Part shown: one piece after another, positions 55,133 to 63,377 of the stretch
Layout of the letters: the number at the start of each line of letters is the position of its first letter
How positions within the stretch are numbered: the first letter of the stretch is position 1
From: Kaistella sp. 97-N-M2
GTDB lineage: Bacteria > Bacteroidota > Bacteroidia > Flavobacteriales > Weeksellaceae
Length of the DNA stretch: 64,000 nucleotides
NCBI RefSeq assembly: GCF_021513235.1
Contig: NZ_CP090976.1
Coordinates: 2,108,001-2,172,000 of the forward strand
Reading direction: 5' to 3'
Program-made: the position numbers and the translations under genes
Notes under the pieces: generated by a model
What the model saw: only the letters and a program-made list of their open reading frames with translations
What the model was told of the DNA's origin: nothing
Databases searched by the model: none

Positions 55133-56017
55133 ATGACGAAATATTTAAAACTGCTTCGCGTAGAACAGTGGATAAAAAACCTATTTGTTTTTGCCCCTTT
55201 GTTTTTCTCGGGAAATATCACGAATCTCGATTTGTTGGCTAAAAGTATTTTTGCTTTTGTCGTTTTTTCCCTTACAGCAAGTTCCGTTTACATCATCAAC
55301 GATTATTCCGATATTGAATCGGACCGTAAGCATCCCGCGAAACGCCGCCGTCCTCTGGCAAGTGGCGCAATTGCCAAAAAAACGGCTCTCATTATTTTAG
55401 GTTTTTTAGTTGCCAGCGCAATTCTTTTGATTTTCTGCGGCGAACAGTATTTCCACCATAATTTCTGGAAATTTGCCACCATTATTGCGTTCTATTTTCT
55501 AATGAACCTGGCCTATACTTTTAGATTAAAGCATGTCGCCATCATCGATGTCAGTATTATTTCCCTTGGTTTTGTCTTAAGGGTTCTCGCAGGCGGTTAC
55601 GCAACCGGAATTTTTATTTCGCAGTGGGCCATCTTACTCACCTTTATTTTAGCCCTTGTTCTCGCCATTGGAAAACGGCGCGGAGAATTGATTAATGCGC
55701 AGGTTTCTGGTAAAACCCGAAAATCTTTGGATGGCTATAATGTGCAGTTCGCTGATATTGCCCTTTCAATAAGCTGTACTTTGGCAATTGTGTGTTATCT
55801 GATGTTTACTCTTTCGCCGGAAGTGCAGCAGCGTTTTCACTCCCGGGTTTTTTATACGGTGATCTTTGTGGTTTTTGGCGTTCTAAGATATCTGCAGCAA
55901 ACGCTGGTTTATAACAAAACGGAATCGCCTACGAAAATAATTTATAGAGACCGGTATATTCAGATCACCTTGGTGCTTTGGATTGCTGCCTTTTTACTTC
56001 AAATTTATTTTAAATAA
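55133..56017 (+). CDS. Polyprenyl-phosphate phosphoribosyltransferase (UbiA family, Rv3806c-like)
   Basis: Integral membrane enzyme of 294 aa with about nine helices. It should transfer 5-phosphoribose from PRPP to a polyprenyl phosphate. The first Asp motif is NDYSDIESDRKHPAKRRRP (56-74), very close to the NDxxDxxxDxxHPxKxxRP pattern of mycobacterial DPPR synthase rather than the quinone UbiA pattern. A second Asp-bearing region follows near 220. The gene overlaps dprE1-like by one base, and the two DPA genes that follow support this role. Confidence 0.88.
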   Translation: MTKYLKLLRVEQWIKNLFVFAPLFFSGNITNLDLLAKSIFAFVVFSLTASSVYIINDYSDIESDRKHPAKRRRPLASGAIAKKTALIILGFLVASAILLIFCGEQYFHHNFWKFATIIAFYFLMNLAYTFRLKHVAIIDVSIISLGFVLRVLAGGYATGIFISQWAILLTFILALVLAIGKRRGELINAQVSGKTRKSLDGYNVQFADIALSISCTLAIVCYLMFTLSPEVQQRFHSRVFYTVIFVVFGVLRYLQQTLVYNKTESPTKIIYRDRYIQITLVLWIAAFLLQIYFK

Positions 56018-57333
56018 TGAAGCCCAATTTTATTCAGAAAGTTACGAATTGGGGAAATTTTCCAGTCGTAGAGAAAGAAATGAAGTCCGAAGATACGCTA
56101 CGGAAAATTCAGGATTTTGTAAAAGGCAATAATGAAATCATTGCACGTGGTAACGGCAGATGTTACGGCGATGCTTCTCTTTCTGAACATATATTTTCTA
56201 CAAAAAGGCTGAATAAATTGATGAGTTTCGACCGTTTAAACGGAATTATCGAGTGCGAATCCGGTGTTTTGCTTTCCGAAATTTTAGAAGTCACTGTTCC
56301 GCAGGGTTATTTTCTTTACGTGACACCAGGAACAAAATTTATCTCTGTCGGTGGGGCAATCGCGTCCGACGTTCATGGTAAAAACCATCATGCAGAAGGC
56401 TGTTTTTCCGAATATGTGCTCTCCTTTTCTCTTTTGAATGAAAATGGCGACGTTTTAAGTTGTTCCAGAACCGAAAACGCGGATAAATATTGGGCCACGA
56501 TCGGTGGAATGGGGCTTACGGGTATCATTCTTTCCGCGCGGTTTAAGCTGAAAAATATCGAGACGGCGTACATTCGGCAGGAAAGCATCAAAGCAGAAAA
56601 TCTGGACGAAATATTTAATCTCTTCGACGAAAGTGAAGACTGGACTTACAATGTTGCCTGGATCGACTGCCTGCAAAAAGGCACCCATATTGGCCGCAGT
56701 ATTATGCTGCGCGGCGAGCACGCTTTCAAACATCAGTTACCGAAAAACTTACAGGAGAATCCTTTAAGGTTAAAGAAAAAATATAATCCCACAGTTCCTT
56801 TTTACTTTCCGAATTTTGTCTTGAATAACACCACCGTTAAATTGTTCAATTACTTCTATTTTAAAAAGCAAACCAAAAAAGAAGTCAAAAGTTACGTGGA
56901 TTATGAAACTTTTTTTTATCCGCTGGATGTTGTGAAAGACTGGAATAAAATATACGGCAAAAGCGGCTTTATTCAATATCAGTTTGTGATCCCGAAAACC
57001 AGTGGCAAAGAAGGAATGCGGAAGATTCTCGAAACCATTGCAAAAAGTGGGAACGGATCTTTTTTAGCGGTTTTAAAGTTGTTCGGCAGGAACAGTCCGT
57101 TGGCGTACAATTCTTTTCCTTTCGAGGGATATACATTGGCACTCGATTTTAAAGTTAATTCGAAACTAAAAAATTTAGTGAAAGATTTAGATAAAATTGT
57201 AGAGGAATATGGCGGCAGAATTTATTTAGCGAAAGACAGTATGAGCAAATCATCGCTCACCAACTACCTTCAAAATGTGCAGAATCCGAAATTTGTTTCC
57301 CTTCAACACAAAAGAATCAAAAATAATTTGTGA
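56017..57333 (+). CDS. DprE1-like FAD-dependent oxidase
   Basis: Oxidises the C2 hydroxyl of polyprenyl-phospho-ribose to the 2-keto intermediate (438 aa). FAD-binding GNGRCYGD (45-52) and GGAIASDVHGKNHH (112-125) match mycobacterial DprE1, including the region around its FAD contact. IYLAKDS near 402-408 carries the conserved active-site Lys (406). In the segment GYTLALDF (371-378) the residue at 375, which is the benzothiazinone-target Cys387 in Mycobacterium (GWNICVDF), is Ala. The start overlaps the previous stop by one base. Confidence 0.88.
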   Translation: MKPNFIQKVTNWGNFPVVEKEMKSEDTLRKIQDFVKGNNEIIARGNGRCYGDASLSEHIFSTKRLNKLMSFDRLNGIIECESGVLLSEILEVTVPQGYFLYVTPGTKFISVGGAIASDVHGKNHHAEGCFSEYVLSFSLLNENGDVLSCSRTENADKYWATIGGMGLTGIILSARFKLKNIETAYIRQESIKAENLDEIFNLFDESEDWTYNVAWIDCLQKGTHIGRSIMLRGEHAFKHQLPKNLQENPLRLKKKYNPTVPFYFPNFVLNNTTVKLFNYFYFKKQTKKEVKSYVDYETFFYPLDVVKDWNKIYGKSGFIQYQFVIPKTSGKEGMRKILETIAKSGNGSFLAVLKLFGRNSPLAYNSFPFEGYTLALDFKVNSKLKNLVKDLDKIVEEYGGRIYLAKDSMSKSSLTNYLQNVQNPKFVSLQHKRIKNNL

Positions 57334-57440
57334 TGTGGTCATCTGGTAATTAATAATAGAGTTAAAATGCAAATTTTCAAGTTATCAAATTATAGAATCA
57401 ACCGATACCAAATTATCTCATCTCAAATTCTCAAATTAAT

Positions 57441-58166
57441 ATGATCGTTCTTGGCAGCAATTCGGAAATCTCTCAGGCCTTTGTAGAAAAGGCTTTAGAA
57501 GCCCATGAGCAATTTTCGACCATCTATTTGTTCACGTCCAACAGAGAAACTACGGAAAAATTTGCAAAACATCTCGACGTCAAATTTTTGCAGCAAACCG
57601 AGATAATCGATCTGGATTTAAGGAAGGAAATCGATTATACAACGTTCGATGAAATTACTTCGACCTTGCTTTTTTGTGCCACGGGATATCTGGGAGAAGG
57701 CACGGAAGAAGGTTTGTACGATAGTAAAAATACAGAAAGAATTATCGATATTAATTATGCAAAACTGCTTCCGGTACTGAATTTTTTCGCCGAGAAAATG
57801 GAAAGACAACGCGCCGGAACCATGATCGTTTTATCGTCTGTTGCGGGCGACCGCGGGAGGCAAAGCAACTTCATCTACGGCAGTGCGAAAGCAGGATTAA
57901 CTGCGTATTTAAGTGGGCTCCGCAATTATTTGTACGGCAAAAAAGTGCACGTTATCACGGTTAAACCCGGGTTTATGGAGACCAAAATGACGGAAGGATT
58001 GCCCTTAAATCCAAAACTGACTGCCACACCAAAAGAAGCGGCAAACGGGATTTACAGCGCTTATAAAAACCAGCGAAATGTTGTTTACATTTTGCCAATT
58101 TGGGGTTTCATCATGTTAATCATCAGAAATATCCCTGAATTTATTTTCAAAAAGTTGAATTTGTAA
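57441..58166 (+). CDS. DprE2-like SDR reductase
   Basis: Reduces the 2-keto intermediate to polyprenyl-phospho-arabinose (241 aa). LGSNSEISQAF is the nucleotide motif in the N-terminus, SSVAGDRGRQSNFIYGSAK (132-150) holds Ser132/133, Tyr146 and Lys150, and the C-terminal helix ends PEFIFKKLNL, which has the same layout as the C-terminus of mycobacterial DprE2. A 107-base gap lies between it and the dprE1-like gene, unlike the tight spacing elsewhere in this operon. Confidence 0.88.
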   Translation: MIVLGSNSEISQAFVEKALEAHEQFSTIYLFTSNRETTEKFAKHLDVKFLQQTEIIDLDLRKEIDYTTFDEITSTLLFCATGYLGEGTEEGLYDSKNTERIIDINYAKLLPVLNFFAEKMERQRAGTMIVLSSVAGDRGRQSNFIYGSAKAGLTAYLSGLRNYLYGKKVHVITVKPGFMETKMTEGLPLNPKLTATPKEAANGIYSAYKNQRNVVYILPIWGFIMLIIRNIPEFIFKKLNL

Positions 58167-58188
58167 TTCAGTTCAATTATTAAGTTTC

Positions 58189-58776
58189 ATGAAAAAACTG
58201 TATTTATTTGATTTCGACGGTACTTTAACGTACAGAGACACCATGTTTTTGTACCTGAAATTTTACGACGCGTCTCGATTTAAATTGCAATTCATCAAAC
58301 ATATTCCGCTTTTTATTTTATTAAAACTAAAACTGGCGGACCCCGAAAAAATTAAACGAAGTTTTATCTCCTCTGTTTTAAAGGGGCAGAGCCGGGCAAA
58401 AATCGAAAAGAAATCGCAGGAGTTTTTTGACTACTATTTTCCGGAGCTTGTTAGAAAAAATGCGCTGGAATTTATTAAAAGTATCGACCGCGAAAAAACC
58501 GACTGCTACATTGTTTCCGCTTCTCTGGATATTTGGGTACAACCATTCGCTCATCATTTTAAAATGAATCTTTTAGCCACACAGGCAGAATTTATAGACG
58601 ACATTTTCACCGGTAACTTTCTTGGGAAAAACTGCAACGGCCCCGAAAAAGTTCTTCGAATCGTCGAAGCCGTAGGGACGAAAAAATATGATAAAACCAT
58701 TGCCTTTGGCGACACCTCAGGCGATAAACAAATGTTGGCCTGGGCAGATGAAGCTCAGTTTGAATTTTTTCACTAA
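58189..58776 (+). CDS. HAD-IB family phosphatase, probable polyprenyl-phospho-5-phosphoribose phosphatase
   Basis: A 195-aa HAD phosphatase with nucleophile Asp8 and acid/base Asp10 in FDFDGTLT, Ser/Lys segment VSASLD (about 106-111), and FGDTSGDKQML (about 174-184) for the metal. In the DPA pathway a phosphatase must remove the 5-phosphate after the UbiA step; in mycobacteria this is a PAP2-type protein, whereas here a HAD enzyme is in the operon. That role is inferred from position. It could instead act on serine- or sugar-phosphate type substrates. Confidence 0.72.
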   Translation: MKKLYLFDFDGTLTYRDTMFLYLKFYDASRFKLQFIKHIPLFILLKLKLADPEKIKRSFISSVLKGQSRAKIEKKSQEFFDYYFPELVRKNALEFIKSIDREKTDCYIVSASLDIWVQPFAHHFKMNLLATQAEFIDDIFTGNFLGKNCNGPEKVLRIVEAVGTKKYDKTIAFGDTSGDKQMLAWADEAQFEFFH

Positions 58777-58814
58777 TTTTACCTGCAGAAAAATCTTAAA
58801 AAAAGTATTACAAA

Positions 58815-59990
58815 ATGGATAGAATTTATTTGGATAATGCAGCTACCACGCCGCTTGCCGAAGAAGTTATCGATGCAATGGTCGACGTAATGAAGATGAA
58901 TTACGGCAACCCGTCTTCCACGCATAGCCTTGGTCAGGAAGCCAAAATTCTTATCGAAAATGTAAGAAGGCAGGTTGCGGATTATCTGCACGTTACGCCG
59001 GCCGAGATTGTTTTTACGTCCTGCGGAACGGAATCCAATAACATGATTATAAAATCATGTGTGGAACATTTAGGAGTGGAGCGGATTATTACTTCACCTA
59101 TGGAACACAAATGTGTAGCAGAAACCGTTCTCGATATGAAAAAACGCCGTGGAACAGAAGTGGTTTACCTTCGTCCCGACCGAAAAGGTGACGTCGATCT
59201 GGCACAACTGGAAGAGATCATCAAAAGCTCCGACAAGAAAACTTTGGTAACTTTAATGCACGCCAACAACGAGATCGGAAATTTTCTCGATATTAAAAAA
59301 GTCGCGCTTTTATGCAAAGAAAATAACGTATTATTTCACTCAGACACGGTACAGTCCATGGCTCATATGGAAATGAATTTTGCGGAAATTCCGCTGGATT
59401 TTGCCTCGTGCAGTGCGCATAAATTTCACGGACCGAAAGGAAGCGGTTTTGCCTTCATTCGAAAAGCTTCTGGTTTAAAAGGAATTATTACAGGCGGTCC
59501 ACAGGAAAGAAGTTTGCGCGCCGGCACCGAAAATGTGTGCGGCATCGTGGGTTTAGGCAAAGCTTTGGAACTTTCTTTAAATCATCTGGAAGAATACGCT
59601 TCGGACATCAAAGAAATTAAAAAACATACTATCGAACGCCTGACGGCGGAAATTTATGGCGTGAAATTCAACGGCAGAAGTTCGGAGGAAGACGGAAGTT
59701 TATATACAGTGCTGAGCGTTTTATTGCCCTTTAAAGATCCTTTAATCGGTTTAAAACTCGATATGAAGGGAATTGCTGTATCGCAGGGCAGTGCCTGCTC
59801 TTCGGGCGCCGCAAAACCGTCGATGGTAATGATGATGGTTTTGGAAGAAGAAGAAATGGAAAATTCGACACCGTTGCGCGTCTCCTTTAGTCACCTCACG
59901 ACCAAACAGGAAATCGATGCTTTAATTGAAGCTTTAAGTGAAATAGCGAAATCGTTTACCATAGACAAAACAAATGTTGAACATAGATAA
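58815..59990 (+). CDS. Cysteine desulfurase (NifS/IscS-like)
   Basis: PLP enzyme of 391 aa taking sulfur from cysteine for Fe-S clusters and thio-modification. The PLP lysine is Lys203 in CSAHKFHGPKGSG and the sulfur-carrying Cys328 is in SQGSACSSGA. HANNEIG (149-155) is also family-typical. It is a stand-alone gene 38 bases after the HAD phosphatase; an IscU-like scaffold is not next to it. Sequence fits the NifS/IscS group rather than SufS. Confidence 0.92.
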   Translation: MDRIYLDNAATTPLAEEVIDAMVDVMKMNYGNPSSTHSLGQEAKILIENVRRQVADYLHVTPAEIVFTSCGTESNNMIIKSCVEHLGVERIITSPMEHKCVAETVLDMKKRRGTEVVYLRPDRKGDVDLAQLEEIIKSSDKKTLVTLMHANNEIGNFLDIKKVALLCKENNVLFHSDTVQSMAHMEMNFAEIPLDFASCSAHKFHGPKGSGFAFIRKASGLKGIITGGPQERSLRAGTENVCGIVGLGKALELSLNHLEEYASDIKEIKKHTIERLTAEIYGVKFNGRSSEEDGSLYTVLSVLLPFKDPLIGLKLDMKGIAVSQGSACSSGAAKPSMVMMMVLEEEEMENSTPLRVSFSHLTTKQEIDALIEALSEIAKSFTIDKTNVEHR

Positions 59991-59998
59991 TTAACAGT

Positions 59999-60027
59999 TT
60001 GCCTTAGTAGGAAAATTGTAAATTTGT
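59999..60027 (+). promoter_or_regulatory. Bacteroidetes promoter for trxA
   Basis: TTTG (59999-60002), 17-base spacer, TAAATTTG (60020-60027), 33 bases before the ATG. Confidence 0.7.
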
Positions 60028-60059
60028 AGGTATAAAAATTAATTTAAAATTAAATAAAA

Positions 60060-60377
60060 ATGGCAGTAGAAATTACAGATCAATCATTTAAAGAAATGGT
60101 TTTGGATTCAGATAAACCCGTATTGGTAGATTTTTGGGCAGTTTGGTGTGGACCCTGCAGAATGTTGGGACCAATTGTAGAAGAAATTGCTACTGATTTT
60201 GAAGGCAAAGCAGTAGTAGGAAAAGTTGATGTGGATAATAACCAACAGGTTTCTGTGGATTATGGCATCCGAAATATCCCAACGGTTTTAATCTTTAAAG
60301 GTGGGCAGGTTGTTGATAAAATTGTAGGAGTTGCTTCAAAAGAGGTAATCGCTGAAAAATTATCGGCACATTTATAA
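60060..60377 (+). CDS. trxA: Thioredoxin
   Basis: Small cytoplasmic disulfide reductase (105 aa). The active site WCGPC (29-33) and the cis-proline in NIPT further on are intact. No signal peptide. It has a canonical promoter of its own and a terminator after it. Confidence 0.96.
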   Translation: MAVEITDQSFKEMVLDSDKPVLVDFWAVWCGPCRMLGPIVEEIATDFEGKAVVGKVDVDNNQQVSVDYGIRNIPTVLIFKGGQVVDKIVGVASKEVIAEKLSAHL

Positions 60378-60397
60378 AAATAAAGCACGTGATAATG

Positions 60398-60428
60398 AAT
60401 GCTTTCTATTAAAGGAAGCATTTTTTTT
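60398..60428 (+). terminator. Terminator after trxA
   Basis: AATGCTTTC pairs with GGAAGCATT (one mismatch), followed by T. Confidence 0.75.
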
Positions 60429-60438
60429 GTCAAAATAT

Positions 60439-60468
60439 TTTGTAGATAGGTATAAAGTTGTATTTTTG
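60439..60468 (+). promoter_or_regulatory. Bacteroidetes promoter for the tRNA-Asp pair
   Basis: TTTG (60439-60442), 18-base spacer, TATTTTTG (60461-60468). It lies 36 bases before the first tRNA. Confidence 0.75.
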
Positions 60469-60504
60469 CACTCACCAAAAAGAAGCATACCTTCTTATTC
60501 TAAT

Positions 60505-60578
60505 GATCCGGTAGTTCAGCTGGTTAGAATGCCGCCCTGTCACGGCGGAGGTCGCGGGTTCGAGTCCCGTCCGGATCG
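60505..60578 (+). tRNA. tRNA-Asp (GTC)
   Basis: Full 74-nt cloverleaf with 7-bp acceptor stem GATCCGG/CCGGATC, anticodon stem CCGCC/GGCGG and loop CTGTCAC with anticodon GTC (60539-60541), and TTCGAGT T-loop. CCA is not encoded. Confidence 0.96.
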
Positions 60579-60608
60579 CAAAAAGTTTATCAGTACTTTT
60601 CAAAAATT

Positions 60609-60682
60609 GATCCGGTAGTTCAGCTGGTTAGAATGCCGCCCTGTCACGGCGGAGGTCGCGGGTTCGAGTCCCGTCCGGATCG
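60609..60682 (+). tRNA. tRNA-Asp (GTC), second copy
   Basis: Identical 74-nt copy of the tRNA-Asp at 60505-60578, anticodon GTC at 60643-60645. Only 30 bases separate the two, so they are read from one promoter. Confidence 0.96.
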
Positions 60683-60686
60683 CGAA

Positions 60687-60718
60687 AATCTCTCAATTTA
60701 TTGGGAGATTTTTTTTTG
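60687..60718 (+). terminator. Terminator after the tRNA-Asp pair
   Basis: AATCTCTCAA pairs with TTGGGAGATT (one G-T pair), followed by eight T. Confidence 0.8.
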
Positions 60719-60898
60719 GCCTAAATTCGGGTGAAATCGCCTTCTGTTCATCGTCTTCTCCGCAACAAATTACGGAATCGCGATAATATTTGTTATTCAT
60801 AAAAAACCCTCAATTATCAAGTAACTATATTTTTTTTACTGCCCGAAAAATGGTAATATTGTTATAGAGCAAAAAATAAACACAAAAAAATATTTCCT

Positions 60899-62167
60899 AT
60901 GAAACCTAATGTCATCTCAATAGTACTCGGTGGTGGACGAGGTACAAGATTGTTTCCCCTAACTTATTCCCGATCGAAGCCGGCAGTTCCTATCGCAGGA
61001 AAGTACAGATTGGTTGATATTCCCATTTCCAACTGTTTAAATTCGGGATATAATAAAATTCTCGTGCTTACTCAGTTTAATTCCGCTTCGCTGAACTCGC
61101 ACATTAAAAATTCTTATCATTTCGATATTTTCAGCAGAGGTTTTGTAGATATTTTGGCCGCCGAACAAAATGTGGAAAATGATCAGTGGTATCAGGGTAC
61201 CGCCGATGCAGTGCGCCAGTCGATGAAACATTTGGATAAGTATGACTATGATTACATTTTAATCCTTTCCGGAGATCAGTTGTATCAGATGGATTTTCGC
61301 GAACTGATCGATTTTCACTGTAAAAATGAAGGCGACATCACTATTGCAACGATTCCGGTTACCGCGAAAGACGCGCCCGGTTTTGGCATTTTAAAGTCGG
61401 ATGACAACGGAAATATTACTTCTTTCATCGAAAAACCTTCCTTCGACCAGCTTGACGAGTGGAAATCTGAAGTGTCCGAGAAGAGCAGGGCCGAAGGTAA
61501 AGAATATCTCGCCTCGATGGGAATCTACGTTTTCGGTAAAGAGGTTTTGAAAAAGATGTTTGCAGAAGATCCAGGTGACGATTTCGGCGGTGAATTAATC
61601 CCCAACGGAATTGGCACCTATAAAACCCTCAGTTTTCAATACGACGGCTACTGGACCGATATCGGAACAATCGATTCTTTCTTCGATGCGAACATCGATT
61701 TAACGAAGGATTTCCCTAAATTCAATCTTTTCAGCAATGCTCCCATCTATACGAGAGCGAGAATGCTGCCGCCGTCCAAAATTTTGGGTTCTTATGTGAG
61801 TAAAGCAATTTTCGGCGACGGTTGTATTGTGATGGCAGATAAAATTGAAAATTCAATCGTCGGAAACCGCAGCAGGATCGACAAGGGAAGTACTTTGATG
61901 TGTACATACATGATGGGTGCAGATTCTTATCAGGATACAAAAGAAATCATCTCAAACGATCATCAGGGGATTCCAAATCTCGGTGTCGGAAAATACTGTT
62001 ACATTGAGAACGCTATTCTTGATAAAAACTGCAGGGTGGGAGATAATGTGCGTATTATTGGCGGCAAACACCTGCCCGATGGCGATTACGACAATCATTC
62101 CATTAAAGATGGAATCGTGGTAGTGAAAAAGAATGCGACCATTCAGCCAGGTACAATTATTCCATAA
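60899..62167 (+). CDS. glgC: Glucose-1-phosphate adenylyltransferase
   Basis: Makes ADP-glucose, the donor for glycogen (422 aa). The nucleotide loop GGGRGTRLFPLT (about 11-22) and SKPAVPIAGKYR follow each other as in bacterial GlgC. GELIPNGIG and a C-terminal hexapeptide (beta-helix) domain complete the fold. No glgA or glgB is in this window, so the rest of glycogen synthesis would lie elsewhere. Confidence 0.94.
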   Translation: MKPNVISIVLGGGRGTRLFPLTYSRSKPAVPIAGKYRLVDIPISNCLNSGYNKILVLTQFNSASLNSHIKNSYHFDIFSRGFVDILAAEQNVENDQWYQGTADAVRQSMKHLDKYDYDYILILSGDQLYQMDFRELIDFHCKNEGDITIATIPVTAKDAPGFGILKSDDNGNITSFIEKPSFDQLDEWKSEVSEKSRAEGKEYLASMGIYVFGKEVLKKMFAEDPGDDFGGELIPNGIGTYKTLSFQYDGYWTDIGTIDSFFDANIDLTKDFPKFNLFSNAPIYTRARMLPPSKILGSYVSKAIFGDGCIVMADKIENSIVGNRSRIDKGSTLMCTYMMGADSYQDTKEIISNDHQGIPNLGVGKYCYIENAILDKNCRVGDNVRIIGGKHLPDGDYDNHSIKDGIVVVKKNATIQPGTIIP

Positions 62168-62185
62168 ATTAATCGTCAAATCCAG

Positions 62186-62217
62186 GACACGGCAATATTT
62201 TTATCGCCGTGTTTTTT
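62186..62217 (+). terminator. Terminator after glgC
   Basis: ACACGGC pairs with GCCGTGT over a 12-base loop, followed by T. Confidence 0.85.
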
Positions 62218-62244
62218 TGTGCCTGAGTTTTTGTATTTTTGCGC

Positions 62245-63281
62245 ATGCGTTGGTTAAAGTACGGGACGGTTATCGTCCTTTTTTTGTTGGCAGTTTATGC
62301 CGCTTCGATGGCTTTCGTGGCGGAAAGTAAAAACTTTACCCTCGAGAAAGAAATAAATTATCCTGTAGAAAAAGTTTTTCCGCAATTCAATAATCTTCAA
62401 AATTTTAGCAGCTGGAACGCCTTCTTTGCGGATAATGATCATTTAACTTTCGAGTACTTTACGCCTTATTCAGGGCAGGGCAGTTCAATGAGGTACCACG
62501 ACAAGAAAGACGACGAAATTTTTGGTGATTTGTTTATTCGTTATGAAAATCCAAACAGAACCCTGCGGTACCAGCTTTTTGAAGGGAAAAAAGCAATCCC
62601 TACGGCATCAATGTCAAATTTAGAGGAGCAAACGGCAAAACCAGAATCACATGGAATATTCAAACGCCGAAACAGCCGTTTCTGAAAAGATCACTCAATC
62701 TGCTCACCGAAGATGATATTGCAGATCAAATCGACAAAAGTATGAAGAACCTGTTTGCTATTTTAGGTAACAAAGTAGATAAAGAAAAGCAGCGTGAAAG
62801 TTTAAAGTTCGACAGTTTAATGGTAGAGCAGCAGGAAGGTCAACTGCTTTTGGGCGTAAGTGTAAACTCCAAAAATGCTAAAGACGCGCTCTTCAAAAAT
62901 ATTGTTATCAATCATAACAAAGTTTTGAATTATGTGAAAATGGATTTAGGCAAAAAAACCGACGAATACGGCGAGCCGATTCTTATTACCGATGCCGATA
63001 ATTACAAGGATAAAGAAGTTTCTTATTATTACGGCATTCCGCTTTCCAAAAGGGTGGGCGTTTCCGATAACAATTTTAGTTTCCGCACCGTGAACGCTTC
63101 CAAAAATTACGTAATCTACTACCGCGGCTCCTATCCCGGACGAATAAAATTGATTCAGCAGCTTCTTTTAAAAGCCAAAAAAGATACCTTAAGAACAGGC
63201 GATCTGCAGCAGACTTTTTTGGAGGAACCGCGCGAAGAAAATAATACGGTAATCAAATTGTCACTGCCCGTTTTCCGATAA
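62245..63281 (+). pseudogene. SRPBCC family membrane-anchored protein, interrupted by a -1 frameshift at an A6 run
   Basis: Reads as one gene of about 345 aa if one A is added at the six-A run 62587-62592. The first frame (from ATG 62245) has a membrane anchor at about 5-25 and an SRPBCC-like start (FTLEKEINYPVEKVFPQF). It ends early at 62685. The second frame (the 62742 start is internal) carries the rest, joined as GKKSNPYGINVKFRGANGKT. The C-terminal half has a GyrI-like pattern (VSYYYGIPLSKR, about 255-266). SRPBCC proteins bind hydrophobic ligands; this one's role is unknown. The frame error may be a base-call artefact. Confidence 0.7.
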
Positions 63282-63334
63282 TTTATTTAACTATTTTTAA
63301 GGGATTTTGCGCTCAGTACCTCACTTTTTTTTGC

Positions 63335-63342
63335 TAAATTTG
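63335..63342 (+). promoter_or_regulatory. -7 promoter element for sucA
   Basis: TAAATTTG, 35 bases before the ATG; -33 element not clear. Confidence 0.5.
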
Positions 63343-63377
63343 TCTTTTAAATAAAATAAAGAGTTAATCTGTAAAAA

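Noticed and set aside
60505-60682. tRNA-Asp pair as an integration site of a mobile element
   Set aside because: No integrase gene and no repeated tRNA-end fragment elsewhere in the window; the copies are simply tandem.
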